A program made the translations under genes and the position numbers. Source: a virus. Taken from it: a stretch of 22,943 bases of DNA. Below the pieces are notes generated by a model that searched no databases, was not told where the DNA came from, and was given only the letters and a program-made list of their open reading frames with translations. The stretch is taken from IMG/VR virus record IMGVR_UViG_3300042345_000371, positions 1-22,943 of that record; one strand, written 5' to 3'. Below, in pieces: positions 1 to 7,973 of this stretch. The first letter of the stretch is position 1. Each line of letters starts with the position of its first letter.

Positions 1-2307
1 AATAGGAATAACTGTATTATATCCTTGCTCTGTTATTCTATTAGAAAACGTTTCAGTAACACGTATGTTACCATCTTCTGTTATTCTACCATAGTATACA
101 TTTGTATCAGTTACCGTTGTAATATCTACGTACTGCTCACTAGTAATTGTACTTGGTGAAATAGTAACTCCTCCACTAGTTGTTGTTATAGTAGCACTCT
201 TAACGAAATTAGGAAATAGTATTTGTGTACTTACTACGCTTGTAGGTTTACCCGTTACTTGTACCGTTGTACCTTGTATACTTCTAAAGTCGTTTATCAA
301 TTCTAAGTTAACTTCACCACTAGTTAAAGAACTATTCATTTGATTAATGATATATCTTTTATCTCTTATCACTAGCCTATCATTTAGTTTTAACCTTGTA
401 AGTATGCTTAATGGTAAGATAGTTTTAACCGTTGTAACTCTATTCTTTTTGTTAAATAAGTTAGATAAATAACCATAGTAATATGTTGCAAATTTGCCCA
501 TAGTAATTGGTACATTTAAAAGGCTTGAATTATCAGAACCCCAATTTAAAGAATAGTTAGTGCTTAACTGTTTCATGTCTTGTCCAAATGGCATATAAGT
601 AGTTAAAGTATTTGTAGTTGTTCCATCAAAGAATTTAATACTTGTACTTTGTTGCTCATACATATAAAGCAAAATTGGTTTAGGTACGTACGGTTTATGT
701 TCAGGTGCTTTTGTTAAACAGAATCCGACTTGTGTCATTGTACCATCAAACTCAGAATGTAGTAAGTTTTCAAAAGGTACTTTAATCACATAGTCGCCAC
801 CATCATAATCGTAAGTATTGAATAAGTCGCCATACTCTTTGCCAAATAACTCAGCAAATTCTCTATTCATAAAAGACTGACTTTGCTCATGTTCAAACTT
901 AATAGTCTTGTATAGTGGTACTCTTGCAACTCCTATTTCTTCAGTTGTTGTGTATTTAGTAATATCTATTATTCTACCTTTATTATACCAATCGTCTAAT
1001 GGTTCAATTTGAAATACTGTTTTACTTTGTGCGTAACACGTTAAATTAAATTGTTTGAATATACCACTAAGAAAGTCATATACTGTCATATCAGGCATAA
1101 ATGAAGATAAATCAATATAGTCTGCTGATAGTGTTTGTGTTGCATTAATAGAATTAGGAATATATGTAACTGTTTCTTCTTGTAACATATCTTGAAAAAA
1201 ATATGTTTCTGTTTTAATATAATTGTATATACTTGTAAAAGTTAAACTTTTATTTGCTTTTATAATACACTTAATATTATGTATATTACCACTTCCATTT
1301 GTTGTATCAATTGTACATATTTCATACGTATTATTACCACTTCCAATTCTAGTTGTTAATAATGCCCCGTTTTCATAAACATCTATATAATAAGTTGCAG
1401 TAGAATCACTAACATTAGATATAACTAGTTCTATTTTAGCAAATGCTTGTATTATAGCTTGTCCGTAAATATTAACTTCTTTAATAATAACGGTATCAGT
1501 AGATGGATTCATTATTGAATAACCTAAGGCTGCATCTATTAGATTATTATAACTTAATATGTCTATTGTTTCAGACGTTGTGAATAATTCAAATGTTTCT
1601 TTATTCTTTAAGTATAGAAATAGATTAGTAAATCTTGTATTTGTTAAAAATAAACCCGCAAAATCAATATTAAAATAGCTCTCTATTGCTTCGAATATCC
1701 TAGCAACTTTTAAAGCAGGAAACAACTCATCGTAATTTAACTTTCCACCCGTTGTACTTATATCCGTACTCGTTGCATCTCCATAAGTCCAAAGTCTTTT
1801 TGAAGTAATTAAAGGATATCTAATATCGTAATCCGTTGTATCTGTTATTCTATCTTGTACCTCACTACCTGAGTAAGCAGAATCTATTAAAGAGTAATCT
1901 AAATCTTTTAATTTAGTATCTCCAAACCTATCTTTTAAACTTAAAACTTCACCGTAAAACGTAATCGAATAGTTTTCGTTTTGGTTATTCTTAATACTTG
2001 CTTTTTCCAGTTGTATTTTACCCGTTCTAAATGGCATTAAATCAATTTCTATAAAAGCATTTCTTCTTAGGTTATGGTCTAAAACAGTATCTACATCATT
2101 ATTGTAAAAGTGTTCAAATATTGCATTATTAACAACGCTTGATGGAACAGTAAAAGATTGAGAGTAGTCGGTGAAAATCTTTGAAATATCATTAATATTT
2201 TGAATTGAACTAGATACCTTAACTTCTTCATCATTAAACAACTCAATTTTAGAATAATTTCCACTGTTTGGAATTGCTTCAATATATAAATCGACCTTTC
2301 TTCTCAT
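1..2307 (-). CDS. Large phage tail/baseplate-type structural protein, 3' end outside window
   Basis: An open frame runs from ATG at 2307 to the window edge with no stop: 769 codons, C-terminus missing. It starts MRRKVDLYIEAIP. The protein is rich in Thr, Ser, Asn and aromatic residues with many predicted beta stretches and no membrane segment or signal peptide, as expected of a virion protein. Around residues 390-420 it has DYIDLSSFMPDMTVYDFLSG followed by IFKQFNL. Near 650-670 it has ILTRLKLNDRLVIRDKRYII. Both look like the hub-type tail proteins I know from Bacteroidota phages. The last ~70 visible residues are Thr/Ser/Val-rich and could begin an Ig-like or fibre domain. ATG 2307 overlaps the upstream stop as ATGA, indicating coupled translation. 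Exact role (hub, distal tail or adhesin) is inference. Confidence 0.8.
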   Translation of the reverse strand, partial: MRRKVDLYIEAIPNSGNYSKIELFNDEEVKVSSSIQNINDISKIFTDYSQSFTVPSSVVNNAIFEHFYNNDVDTVLDHNLRRNAFIEIDLMPFRTGKIQLEKASIKNNQNENYSITFYGEVLSLKDRFGDTKLKDLDYSLIDSAYSGSEVQDRITDTTDYDIRYPLITSKRLWTYGDATSTDISTTGGKLNYDELFPALKVARIFEAIESYFNIDFAGLFLTNTRFTNLFLYLKNKETFELFTTSETIDILSYNNLIDAALGYSIMNPSTDTVIIKEVNIYGQAIIQAFAKIELVISNVSDSTATYYIDVYENGALLTTRIGSGNNTYEICTIDTTNGSGNIHNIKCIIKANKSLTFTSIYNYIKTETYFFQDMLQEETVTYIPNSINATQTLSADYIDLSSFMPDMTVYDFLSGIFKQFNLTCYAQSKTVFQIEPLDDWYNKGRIIDITKYTTTEEIGVARVPLYKTIKFEHEQSQSFMNREFAELFGKEYGDLFNTYDYDGGDYVIKVPFENLLHSEFDGTMTQVGFCLTKAPEHKPYVPKPILLYMYEQQSTSIKFFDGTTTNTLTTYMPFGQDMKQLSTNYSLNWGSDNSSLLNVPITMGKFATYYYGYLSNLFNKKNRVTTVKTILPLSILTRLKLNDRLVIRDKRYIINQMNSSLTSGEVNLELINDFRSIQGTTVQVTGKPTSVVSTQILFPNFVKSATITTTSGGVTISPSTITSEQYVDITTVTDTNVYYGRITEDGNIRVTETFSNRITEQGYNTVIPI

Positions 2308-3359
2308 AATACGTTGTTAATTGTGTTGTAATTGTAGTCAAATTCTAAAGTGTAGTTAATGTTTTTACTATTAATTGACTTGAATTTTTCAATCTGTTTT
2401 GATTTACATCTAACTGGTAAGCTATCAATCAATATTTTTTCACTAAACATTATTTCTTGAATAGTATTTTTAAAGTCTTCATTTACCCAACCAGTATTAA
2501 CTCTTATGCTTTCTTTACCGTTTGTATTAAAAGTTTTAGTTTGACCCTCATATGTGTTGAATGATGGCATTACTTGTGGCATTAAGTTGTATTCTGTATT
2601 AGTCATCTCTAAAGTGTCGTAAGAAGCCTTAAAAAACCACTCTCTTTGCCATGCTCCGTACTTGTTAATGAAGTCAATTGGTAATGGTGTATATTTACAT
2701 TCCTCAATTGGTCTGAAATAATACGTGCGTAATACTGTGCCACCACTTGTTGTTATCTCTAACTTATTCCCATCTGCCCAATATGAACCTGTTACTCTTT
2801 GAACTGTATAAATACCCGTAACTGCAAAAGAAAAAGTAGATGTTGCACCACTCACTAAATTAGTAAACTTTGCTTTTTGCCCACTTGTAACCTCTAGTGT
2901 AATATCTCCAGCCTTAGTACTTGAGAAAGTTGAATTAGGATTATAATAATAATAGTATGTACCCTCATCTAGTAAGTATTGCCCTCTATCGTAGTTATAC
3001 CCGTTTGTATATTCACCGTAACCATCAAAAGCGTAGTAAGTAGTTGTATCTAATAAAGTAGATGTATTCTTATAACGTTTAATCTTTACATTACACCATG
3101 AGTTATTGTTTACAGTACCACCGATTGAGTTATAGTTTAATGTTGGTTGAGTAAATGAAATAAACTCCCTAATTAAAGGTGAAACATTATACAACGTTTG
3201 TAAGTTAGTTGTACTTGGAATAGCTTTACTAAGTGTATATTGTGGTGAACTTGGTACACTTCCTGAGTTCCACAAAAATACCTCTATTTTACTACTTGTT
3301 TGTAATGCTTCGTTAACCTCTATAATGAAAGGCGACCTTGAAAAAATTCTGTTACTCAT
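2304..3359 (-). CDS. Phage structural protein of unknown role, probably tail
   Basis: 351 residues starting MSNRIFSRSPFIIEV. The first ~80 residues contain IEVFLWNSG and SPLIREFISF. The middle (about 110-200) is very rich in Tyr, Thr, Ser and Gly, like beta-rich virion domains. Near 215-245 there is a conserved-looking block, CKYTPLPIDFINKYGAWQRE, followed by WFFKAS. It has no signal peptide, membrane segment or enzymatic motif. It overlaps the upstream gene by 4 nt and the downstream large structural gene by 4 nt (ATGA at both ends), so all three are probably translated together as virion components. I recognise it as a recurrent uncharacterised protein of Bacteroidota phages. A tail or receptor-proximal role is inferred only from position and composition. 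Confidence 0.75.
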   Translation of the reverse strand: MSNRIFSRSPFIIEVNEALQTSSKIEVFLWNSGSVPSSPQYTLSKAIPSTTNLQTLYNVSPLIREFISFTQPTLNYNSIGGTVNNNSWCNVKIKRYKNTSTLLDTTTYYAFDGYGEYTNGYNYDRGQYLLDEGTYYYYYNPNSTFSSTKAGDITLEVTSGQKAKFTNLVSGATSTFSFAVTGIYTVQRVTGSYWADGNKLEITTSGGTVLRTYYFRPIEECKYTPLPIDFINKYGAWQREWFFKASYDTLEMTNTEYNLMPQVMPSFNTYEGQTKTFNTNGKESIRVNTGWVNEDFKNTIQEIMFSEKILIDSLPVRCKSKQIEKFKSINSKNINYTLEFDYNYNTINNVL

Positions 3360-3868
3360 TTCTTTGGTGTTTGTAATGTGAAATCAAATAAATCTAAAAC
3401 TTCTAATCCGAACTTTTCAATTAGTTCATCAGGTAAAGTCTTAAACGCTGCTTCAAATGGTTTAGTTAAAAATAAACTCGGTTTAATACCTTTAATAAAA
3501 ATGCTTCGTGCTATCATAAACTGTAAAGATTTACGACTTATAAACTTTCCATTCTTATCTCTTGGAGCAATACCTTTTCTTATTATCCACTTATCTAATT
3601 TATTTGGTGGTGGCATCTTTGTACTATATGAATACGGTGTATTATATTTTACTTTTGTACCACTTACACCTTTATCTTGAAAGTGTCCGTATTCTTCCAT
3701 CTCAATAGACATCTCAAAAGAGTTTGTAGATACTTTTACATTCCCTTTTAAGCTATCATATAAAGACTTAGTGCTATTCTTTTTTAGACGTGTTAAGTTA
3801 GACTTCGCTTGTTTAACTACGTAGTCTGTAAATCGTTTTAATTCCTTTTCAACTTCATTGTTTAACAT
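3356..3868 (-). CDS. HK97 gp10-like head-tail connector / tail completion protein
   Basis: 170 residues. The N-terminal third is basic and helical (VEKELKRFTDYVVKQAKSN). It is followed by EYGHFQDKGVSGTK (about 58-72), which resembles the Y-x-x-F-x-x-x-G-T region of HK97 gp10-type proteins. The C-terminal part holds two amphipathic segments (SLQFMIARSIFIKGIKPSLF and EAAFKTLPDELIEKFG), again as in that family, where the region ending in a Pro-Phe segment closes the domain. Such proteins sit between head and tail and complete the connector. The gene overlaps its upstream neighbour by 7 nt and the next by 4 nt. Size (150-200 aa) is typical. The family call is by eye and moderately sure; a virion morphogenesis role is more certain. 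Confidence 0.6.
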   Translation of the reverse strand: MLNNEVEKELKRFTDYVVKQAKSNLTRLKKNSTKSLYDSLKGNVKVSTNSFEMSIEMEEYGHFQDKGVSGTKVKYNTPYSYSTKMPPPNKLDKWIIRKGIAPRDKNGKFISRKSLQFMIARSIFIKGIKPSLFLTKPFEAAFKTLPDELIEKFGLEVLDLFDFTLQTPKK

Positions 3869-4317
3869 ACTGTCATGTCTGGAAAGAAGTTAATATCTAA
3901 TGTCATTGTACAACCTGCTATGTAATTCTCAAAGCGTTCTTCAAATGGCTCAACGCTTGGTGTACCATCAACAATATATCCACTATCAACTAAAGAACCG
4001 TGTCTTAATTGTTGGTAAAGTCTATTCAATGTTAGTAAAGCAGTATTGATTACATATTGCTTATTGTCGTTTCCTTTGAATACATCCGTTACTTCTGCTT
4101 TCGATAAGTCAACAACATCCATTGCAAGTATAGAAAGGTTACACTTAATTACATTGTCTACAAATTGGAATGAATTAACTATAATATGCGATAAAGGGAA
4201 CATAGTAGTTTTAGCCAAATCGATATCGAATAAACTTCCCTCTGTTACCGTATTAACAAATTCGTCTGCTTCTAACTGTGTACGAATTGCGTCTATTATT
4301 TGTAAGTGTCCTTTCAT
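3862..4317 (-). CDS. Putative tail terminator / tail completion protein
   Basis: 151 residues, MKGHLQIIDAIRTQL at the start, compact and acidic, no membrane segment. The pattern of an N-terminal helix (DAIRTQLEADEFVNTV), a beta-rich core (HIIVNSFQFVDNVIKCNLSI) and a later helix (NTALLTLNRLYQQLRHG) suits tail terminator/completion proteins, which cap the tail tube and contact the head connector. The neighbour is a gp10-like gene, as in other siphophages. ATG 4317 overlaps the stop of the frame at 4314-4568 as ATGA, which links its translation to the frameshift frame rather than to the longer upstream frame that ends at 4361. Function is inferred from context and fold pattern. Confidence 0.55.
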   Translation of the reverse strand: MKGHLQIIDAIRTQLEADEFVNTVTEGSLFDIDLAKTTMFPLSHIIVNSFQFVDNVIKCNLSILAMDVVDLSKAEVTDVFKGNDNKQYVINTALLTLNRLYQQLRHGSLVDSGYIVDGTPSVEPFEERFENYIAGCTMTLDINFFPDMTVC

Positions 4318-4568
4318 TCCTTAAATATTTCTTGTCTTTGTTTCTTATAAGTTAACCATGTTAAGCATTGATGTATGGAAAGTCGTGTAACTTCATCGAA
4401 TCTTCTAACATCCCCTTGAGCGAGTTCATATATGCTTGTATACCATCCCCACTGTTTTGCGAATTGAGTTGCTCCGCTAAAGTCGCTTGTTGTTTCTTGC
4501 TCATCTTCTTCATTTCCATCTCCAAATAAGTAGGAATAGCTCTCAATAATTGTTGCCCTAAAGTCCAA
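4314..4568 (-). CDS. Frameshift-expressed extension of the tail assembly chaperone (T-like part)
   Basis: 84 codons in the -1 frame relative to the gene at 4361-5056, overlapping its last 208 nt. The frame contains no ATG. Its first non-ATG candidate is TTG 4568, and that codon is exactly the one read after a -1 slip on the run of nine T at 4575-4567. The conserved-looking part is ATQFAKQWGWYTSIYELAQG then DVRRFDEVTRLSIHQCLTWL, which I recognise from Bacteroidota phages as the small protein after the chaperone-like gene. Its stop forms ATGA with the next ATG at 4317, so ribosomes in this frame feed the next gene. A fusion would be 247 residues (163+84). The G/GT analogy is inference. Independent initiation at TTG is the alternative. 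Confidence 0.6.
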   Translation of the reverse strand: MDFRATIIESYSYLFGDGNEEDEQETTSDFSGATQFAKQWGWYTSIYELAQGDVRRFDEVTRLSIHQCLTWLTYKKQRQEIFKE

Positions 4569-5056
4569 AAAAAAACCTGAGAAGCTAAAACAATATCTAG
4601 TGGAGCGTATCTCATAACCTCTGAGTAATTTAAAGCACTTTGATATGGTTCTATTTCGTATTTATCTTTAACCTCTTTAACTATTGGTCTATACATTACT
4701 GCCATAGCCTTATGAAGCGTTTGAACGTCTTGTAAATACTTTTCTAAATCTATGTATTCGCCACTTGTAATATTCTCTAAATCTGTTATGAATCCAAATT
4801 CAACTCCTTGAATCTTGAATCTAGTTTTAAACTCATTCTTTTTCTTGAATAGTTCGTTAAAATGATTAGTTAAATTAAGTATGTCCTTTTGTTTAATTGT
4901 AACTATATCTTTTAATTGTATTCCACAAAACCTTTCGACTAATTTTTGCCCTATGTAGTCTTCATCTTCACTACCTTTTACATCATCTACAAACTGTTGA
5001 TAGTGCATTAAAGGTACTTCATTAAGACTTTCGGGTATAATTAACTCTAATTTCAT
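4361..5056 (-). CDS. Probable tail assembly chaperone, G-like part
   Basis: 231 residues, MKLELIIPESLNEVPLMHYQ at the start, largely helical and charged. The core has VEFGFITDLENITSGEYIDL, HKAMAVMYRPIVKEV and EVMRYAPLDIVLASQVFFW, a motif series I associate with a widespread uncharacterised Bacteroidota phage gene found next to a small W-G-W-Y protein. The C-terminal GDGIQAYMNSLKGML also looks conserved, so the normal stop product is probably made. A second frame (4314-4568) is coded in the same DNA. Chaperones of the lambda G/GT type guide polymerisation of the tail tube around the tape measure. That role is inferred here from the overlapping -1 frame and slippery run. A 31-nt gap separates it from terL. 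Confidence 0.6.
   Translation of the reverse strand: MKLELIIPESLNEVPLMHYQQFVDDVKGSEDEDYIGQKLVERFCGIQLKDIVTIKQKDILNLTNHFNELFKKKNEFKTRFKIQGVEFGFITDLENITSGEYIDLEKYLQDVQTLHKAMAVMYRPIVKEVKDKYEIEPYQSALNYSEVMRYAPLDIVLASQVFFWTLGQQLLRAIPTYLEMEMKKMSKKQQATLAEQLNSQNSGDGIQAYMNSLKGMLEDSMKLHDFPYINA
4567..4575 (-). promoter_or_regulatory. Candidate -1 ribosomal frameshift site (nine-T slippery run)
   Basis: The minus strand reads CAG-GTT-TTT-TTT-TGG in the frame of the 231-codon gene. This gives a canonical X-XXY-YYZ heptamer (T TTT TTT) at codons for Val161, Phe162 and Phe163. A -1 slip puts the ribosome directly on TTG-GAC of the overlapping frame. No strong stem-loop is obvious just downstream. A homopolymer of this length could also allow polymerase slippage, or be a sequencing-length error. 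Confidence 0.5.
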
Positions 5057-5087
5057 AATATTAAAACGTTTATTTTTATTATTTGTA

Positions 5088-6296
5088 TTATCGAATGAAT
5101 GGTAAGCTATTTTGGTTTTCGTTTATCTGATAAGTTACTGCATAACGCAAAGCATCTAACGCATGGTTATATTTATCAATCGGAGTTTCTGACTTCTTTT
5201 CTAACCAACAATAGTTATTTAATTCTTTGATTAAATCAATGCTGCTTTCGTCTATTATTAAATCATAATCTTGAAGTAATGAAATACCAAATCTAACTGA
5301 ATCAGCACCTTTAACTGCAGGTTCAATATTAAGTCCCCTATCCTGTAACTCGTTTATCAATCTAGGTTCTGCACAATCAGCAATTATCAATGAATCGTTA
5401 GCAAATGTTTTGTTAAGTTCATACACTTGTGAAGTGGTTAAGTGTGTTTGATAAATATGTAGTTTTACATAGATAATTTTATTAGCACTATCGATTGACG
5501 TTTCAATTAATGTTGTCGGATCATTACTAAATCCAAAATCTTGACCGAATATACTTGGACTAACTTCTATAAACTCGCCTACTTTCCAATTGTTAAATAT
5601 TACACCCTCTGCTTTATCTAACCAACCTCCCAAAATAGTATGCTTATACTTTTCAGGTCTTCGTTTCTGTACGTCTTTTATTTGATTTAAGAAACTTTCT
5701 GATAGGTTTTCTATATTATCCTCATAAGTTGTATGGATAAACGTTGTGTCGCCTTTTCCAATATTGCTACCAGCTTCAACTCCTTTTGCTTCAAAAAACT
5801 TTTGATAGATGAAATGTTCTTTAGTTGCTGGATTCAATACTAGAATAACTCTATTTTGTTTTATCTGACTTCTAATAGATAAATCAATCTTATCAAATAT
5901 ATCTTCATCTGTTAACTCCTCAGCTTCATCTAGTACCCAAGTCGTAACTCCTGATAAAGATTTAAGGTTAGCTGTTTGGTTTCCACTACTTGTTTTAATA
6001 CCTCTAAATAATATCTTTGAACCAGTCTTTAAATTTATTATCTCATCCTTTGTTATGTAGAAATCGTTTTGTAATCCAGCTAATTCAATCTTTTCGATAA
6101 ACTCAGGAATAATTGAAACGTGAGCTGATGTTAAAGTATATCTAGTAAATAGTATTACATGACCAACTTCGTATGTTAGAAGCTCTAAAAATACCGTTAT
6201 ACCAAATGATTTACCACTACCTCTACCACCAGTTACAACATAGTAACGTGAATCACTTGCAAATAATGGAATGTACTTTTTATTTAAAGTTAACAA
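5088..6296 (-). CDS. terL: Terminase large subunit
   Basis: 402 residues, usual length for a PBSX/Terminase_3-type large subunit. The ATPase domain has Walker A GGRGSGKS (23-30), Walker B WVLDEAEEL with D123-E124, and a coupling segment LNPATKEHFIY (about 154-164). The nuclease domain has DFGFSNDPT (first acidic residue, about 254), IIADCAEP (about 305) and HALDALRYA (about 380), the expected RNase H-like triad. The enzyme pumps DNA into procapsids and cuts the concatemer. It must start at TTG 6296, which lies 17 nt inside the terS reading frame, because the conserved N-terminus KKYIPLFASDSRYYVVTGG has no ATG before it. Very secure. Confidence 0.96.
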   Translation of the reverse strand: MLTLNKKYIPLFASDSRYYVVTGGRGSGKSFGITVFLELLTYEVGHVILFTRYTLTSAHVSIIPEFIEKIELAGLQNDFYITKDEIINLKTGSKILFRGIKTSSGNQTANLKSLSGVTTWVLDEAEELTDEDIFDKIDLSIRSQIKQNRVILVLNPATKEHFIYQKFFEAKGVEAGSNIGKGDTTFIHTTYEDNIENLSESFLNQIKDVQKRRPEKYKHTILGGWLDKAEGVIFNNWKVGEFIEVSPSIFGQDFGFSNDPTTLIETSIDSANKIIYVKLHIYQTHLTTSQVYELNKTFANDSLIIADCAEPRLINELQDRGLNIEPAVKGADSVRFGISLLQDYDLIIDESSIDLIKELNNYCWLEKKSETPIDKYNHALDALRYAVTYQINENQNSLPFIR

Positions 6297-6546
6297 GTTC
6301 TTTTAAGTTAATATCTGTTAATGATATATTATTATCAATTGTTTCTTTTGGTTTACCGTAACAATATTCAATGATAATTTTTGAAGCACTTATTTTATCA
6401 TTTGCTTTTGCTTTATCATCTACAATTATATTTGCTAAACATTGAATTGCATCTAGTGAATAAGGCAACATTAAGTCCCTTATCCTATTCTCTTCGTCTT
6501 TTGGTTTACGACCTGAATTTGGTCTTGCCCCTCCTCTTTCTGCCAT
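6280..6546 (-). CDS. terS: Terminase small subunit (helix-turn-helix DNA-recognition protein)
   Basis: 88 residues. The N-terminus MAERGGARPNSGRKPKDEEN is the basic leader typical of small terminase or terminase-adjacent proteins in Bacteroidota phages. The middle, DAIQCLANIIVDDKAKANDK then ISASKIIIEYCYGKPKETID, matches the helical region that precedes the GKP motif of these proteins. It would bind the packaging site and hand DNA to TerL. It overlaps terL by 17 nt, the standard terS-terL arrangement. Small size (usual small subunits are 100-180 aa) is the only unusual point. Confidence 0.8.
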   Translation of the reverse strand: MAERGGARPNSGRKPKDEENRIRDLMLPYSLDAIQCLANIIVDDKAKANDKISASKIIIEYCYGKPKETIDNNISLTDINLKELVNFK

Positions 6547-6565
6547 TTGAAAATGTTTTGGTTAA

Positions 6566-6802
6566 TCAATTTACTATTTGTGCTTCGGGTATATCTTCTG
6601 TAAACATTCTTACAAAGTCATCCTTTGATATTATTGTTACTTCATCTCTTTCACTTTCTACATTGAATACTTTGTAGCCTTTGTAGTGTTCTTTGTTGTA
6701 GAATGCTAAACCAAAGCAAAGAAAGTAGAACTCTTTATTCTTTTGCTCTTGTGGAATCTTTTTAATTAGCTTCTTAAATACTCTCTCTACTTCTAAACTC
6801 AT
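6566..6802 (-). CDS. Uncharacterised small late protein
   Basis: 78 residues from ATG 6802 (MSLEVERVFKKLIKKIPQEQ). I prefer this start because it follows the lipoprotein stop by one base (TAATATG), whereas the longer frame would overlap that gene by 50 nt. The N-terminal helix is amphipathic and basic. The middle FYFLCFGLAFYNKEHYKGYK is aromatic, and the C-terminus is acidic (ISKDDFVRMFTEDIPEAQ). No motif recognised. Its place directly before terS suggests late expression; no function is assigned. Confidence 0.65.
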   Translation of the reverse strand: MSLEVERVFKKLIKKIPQEQKNKEFYFLCFGLAFYNKEHYKGYKVFNVESERDEVTIISKDDFVRMFTEDIPEAQIVN

Positions 6803-6803
6803 A

Positions 6804-7052
6804 TTACCAATTATTAACGTTTGTAATACAGTAATCACTTCCTGGATGAGCATTCATCCAATCTCCTTGTTGAAGATAAAATCTTTTTTCGTTACCACTA
6901 CAACTGTTTCTAATTACTACTGAATAGTCTTGTACGTTGTCGCTTACTACTAAACCACAGTTACAAATTTCTTGTGGCTTGTTTGGTTTAATCTCATCTT
7001 TTTTGCAGCTTAACGCAATTAGTGAAATAAGTATTAATAGTTTAGTTTTCAT
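6804..7052 (-). CDS. Phage-encoded lipoprotein with surface-export-like signal
   Basis: 82 residues from ATG 7052. Residues 1-15 form a short signal peptide: MKTK, a hydrophobic core LLILISLIAL, then lipobox A13-L14-S15 with lipidated Cys16. Mature protein begins C-K-K-D-E, matching the Bacteroidota lipoprotein export signal (Lys followed by two acidic residues next to the Cys) that directs lipoproteins to the outer face of the outer membrane. Four more Cys (C-N-C, RNSC, DYC) suggest disulfides in the ~65-residue mature domain. An in-frame extension to 7133 is not used, because it would hide the signal peptide. It overlaps the upstream gene by 11 nt. Superinfection exclusion or receptor blocking (as T5 Llp) is the leading guess; an outer-membrane spanin is less likely, being far from the lysis genes. 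Confidence 0.75.
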   Translation of the reverse strand: MKTKLLILISLIALSCKKDEIKPNKPQEICNCGLVVSDNVQDYSVVIRNSCSGNEKRFYLQQGDWMNAHPGSDYCITNVNNW

Positions 7053-7428
7053 ATTCGTTGTATACTTTTTGTAAGTTGTTAATAAACTCTCTCCAACATG
7101 AACCGCATTGAGTAGGTTCTTCGTTTGTTCCAAATACTCTATTATAAATTGTTAATAGTTCTATTTGTTCACTTGGTTTAATTGCTTCTCTATGTGTTAC
7201 CTTAAAGAAGTTAGTTAAGAAGTTGTATTCGTCTTCAACTAAACATGAAAGTTTTTTGTAAGGGAATAATTTATTTAGTTTCTCTTTTCGTTCGTCGCAT
7301 CCACAATCCTCTCCTGCAATGAACTTTACTAATGCTTTTATTCCCGTTGCAGTAGTTATCTTTTCAATAGTGTCACCTAATCCTTTTGACGCTTCTATTT
7401 GTTCTTTTGTTCTTCTTACTCTTGCCAT
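7042..7428 (-). CDS. Uncharacterised Cys-containing late protein
   Basis: 128 residues, MARVRRTKEQIEASKGLGDT at the start. Two Cys clusters are visible: EDCGCDERKEKLNKLFPYKK (about 40-59) and QCGSCWREFINNL (about 107-119), spaced as in a Zn-binding or redox site. The middle IKPSEQIELLTIYNRVFG looks conserved. I have a recollection of similar proteins (CGCxxRKExLNxLFPY) beside terminase genes in Bacteroidota phages, with no known function. It lies between the sigma-factor gene (5-nt gap) and the lipoprotein gene (11-nt overlap), so it belongs to the late operon. Confidence 0.75.
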   Translation of the reverse strand: MARVRRTKEQIEASKGLGDTIEKITTATGIKALVKFIAGEDCGCDERKEKLNKLFPYKKLSCLVEDEYNFLTNFFKVTHREAIKPSEQIELLTIYNRVFGTNEEPTQCGSCWREFINNLQKVYNEYEN

Positions 7429-7433
7429 TTTAT

Positions 7434-7973
7434 TTATATTAATTCGTAATCTTTGTTTAAATAATCCTCATAGTGTTCACCTACATTTTCTTTTAACTTT
7501 TGTTTACATCGTTTTAAAGTTGTAAATATAGTCATGTAATGAATGTTTGACTTGTCTGCAATTTTTCTTATGCTTAATTTCTTTTGTGTGTAAATATCAA
7601 AAGTTAGTTTGTCGAATGGATGCCATGTTAAACTCTCTTCTTCTATTAACCTTGTTATGTTTTCATATGCTTCTTGTTCTTCGTTTGTACTTTCTTCGTT
7701 TGTTAGAAATCTACATTCGTCAATTGACATCTTCTTTTTAATTAGTTTCTTCTTGTATCTATCAAAGTCCCCGTGAAGTGTTCTAAGTATCATATAAACG
7801 TAGCTTCTATTTACTTTACCGTTTACTATACATTTGTCTAAATGGTTATTTCTAAGAACTTTTAAGTACATTTCTTGTACAATATCTTCTGAGAATGTAT
7901 GCTCTCCAAAGTTTTCAACTATTGCAACCCATTGCTTGTGGCTACTTGCTAGTATGTTAATCTGATTTACCAA
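7434..7973 (-). CDS. Phage RNA polymerase sigma-70-family (ECF-like) sigma factor
   Basis: 179 residues. Residues 24-42 (EHTFSEDIVQEMYLKVLRN) resemble the sigma region 2 helix with its D-I-V-Q-E core. Residues 130-160 (KKLSIRKIADKSNIHYMTIF then TTLKRCKQKL) form a region 4 helix-turn-helix. The linker is charged and helical. It would redirect host core RNA polymerase, plausibly to late genes, since it lies at the head of the late operon just before the packaging and tail genes. The only good start is TTG 7973, which overlaps the stop region of the 37-residue gene upstream. A non-sigma HTH regulator is the alternative. Confidence 0.7.
   Translation of the reverse strand: MVNQINILASSHKQWVAIVENFGEHTFSEDIVQEMYLKVLRNNHLDKCIVNGKVNRSYVYMILRTLHGDFDRYKKKLIKKKMSIDECRFLTNEESTNEEQEAYENITRLIEEESLTWHPFDKLTFDIYTQKKLSIRKIADKSNIHYMTIFTTLKRCKQKLKENVGEHYEDYLNKDYELI

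Noticed and set aside
2091-2282. 63-codon frame on the minus strand
   Set aside because: It lies inside the large structural gene in another frame. That gene's frame is open for 769 codons and is coupled to its upstream neighbour.
3378-3680. 100-codon plus-strand frame
   Set aside because: Antisense shadow of the gp10-like gene; no start context, promoter or partner gene.
6804-7133. Longer start for the lipoprotein gene at 7133
   Set aside because: It would bury the signal peptide inside the protein and overlap the upstream gene by 92 nt.
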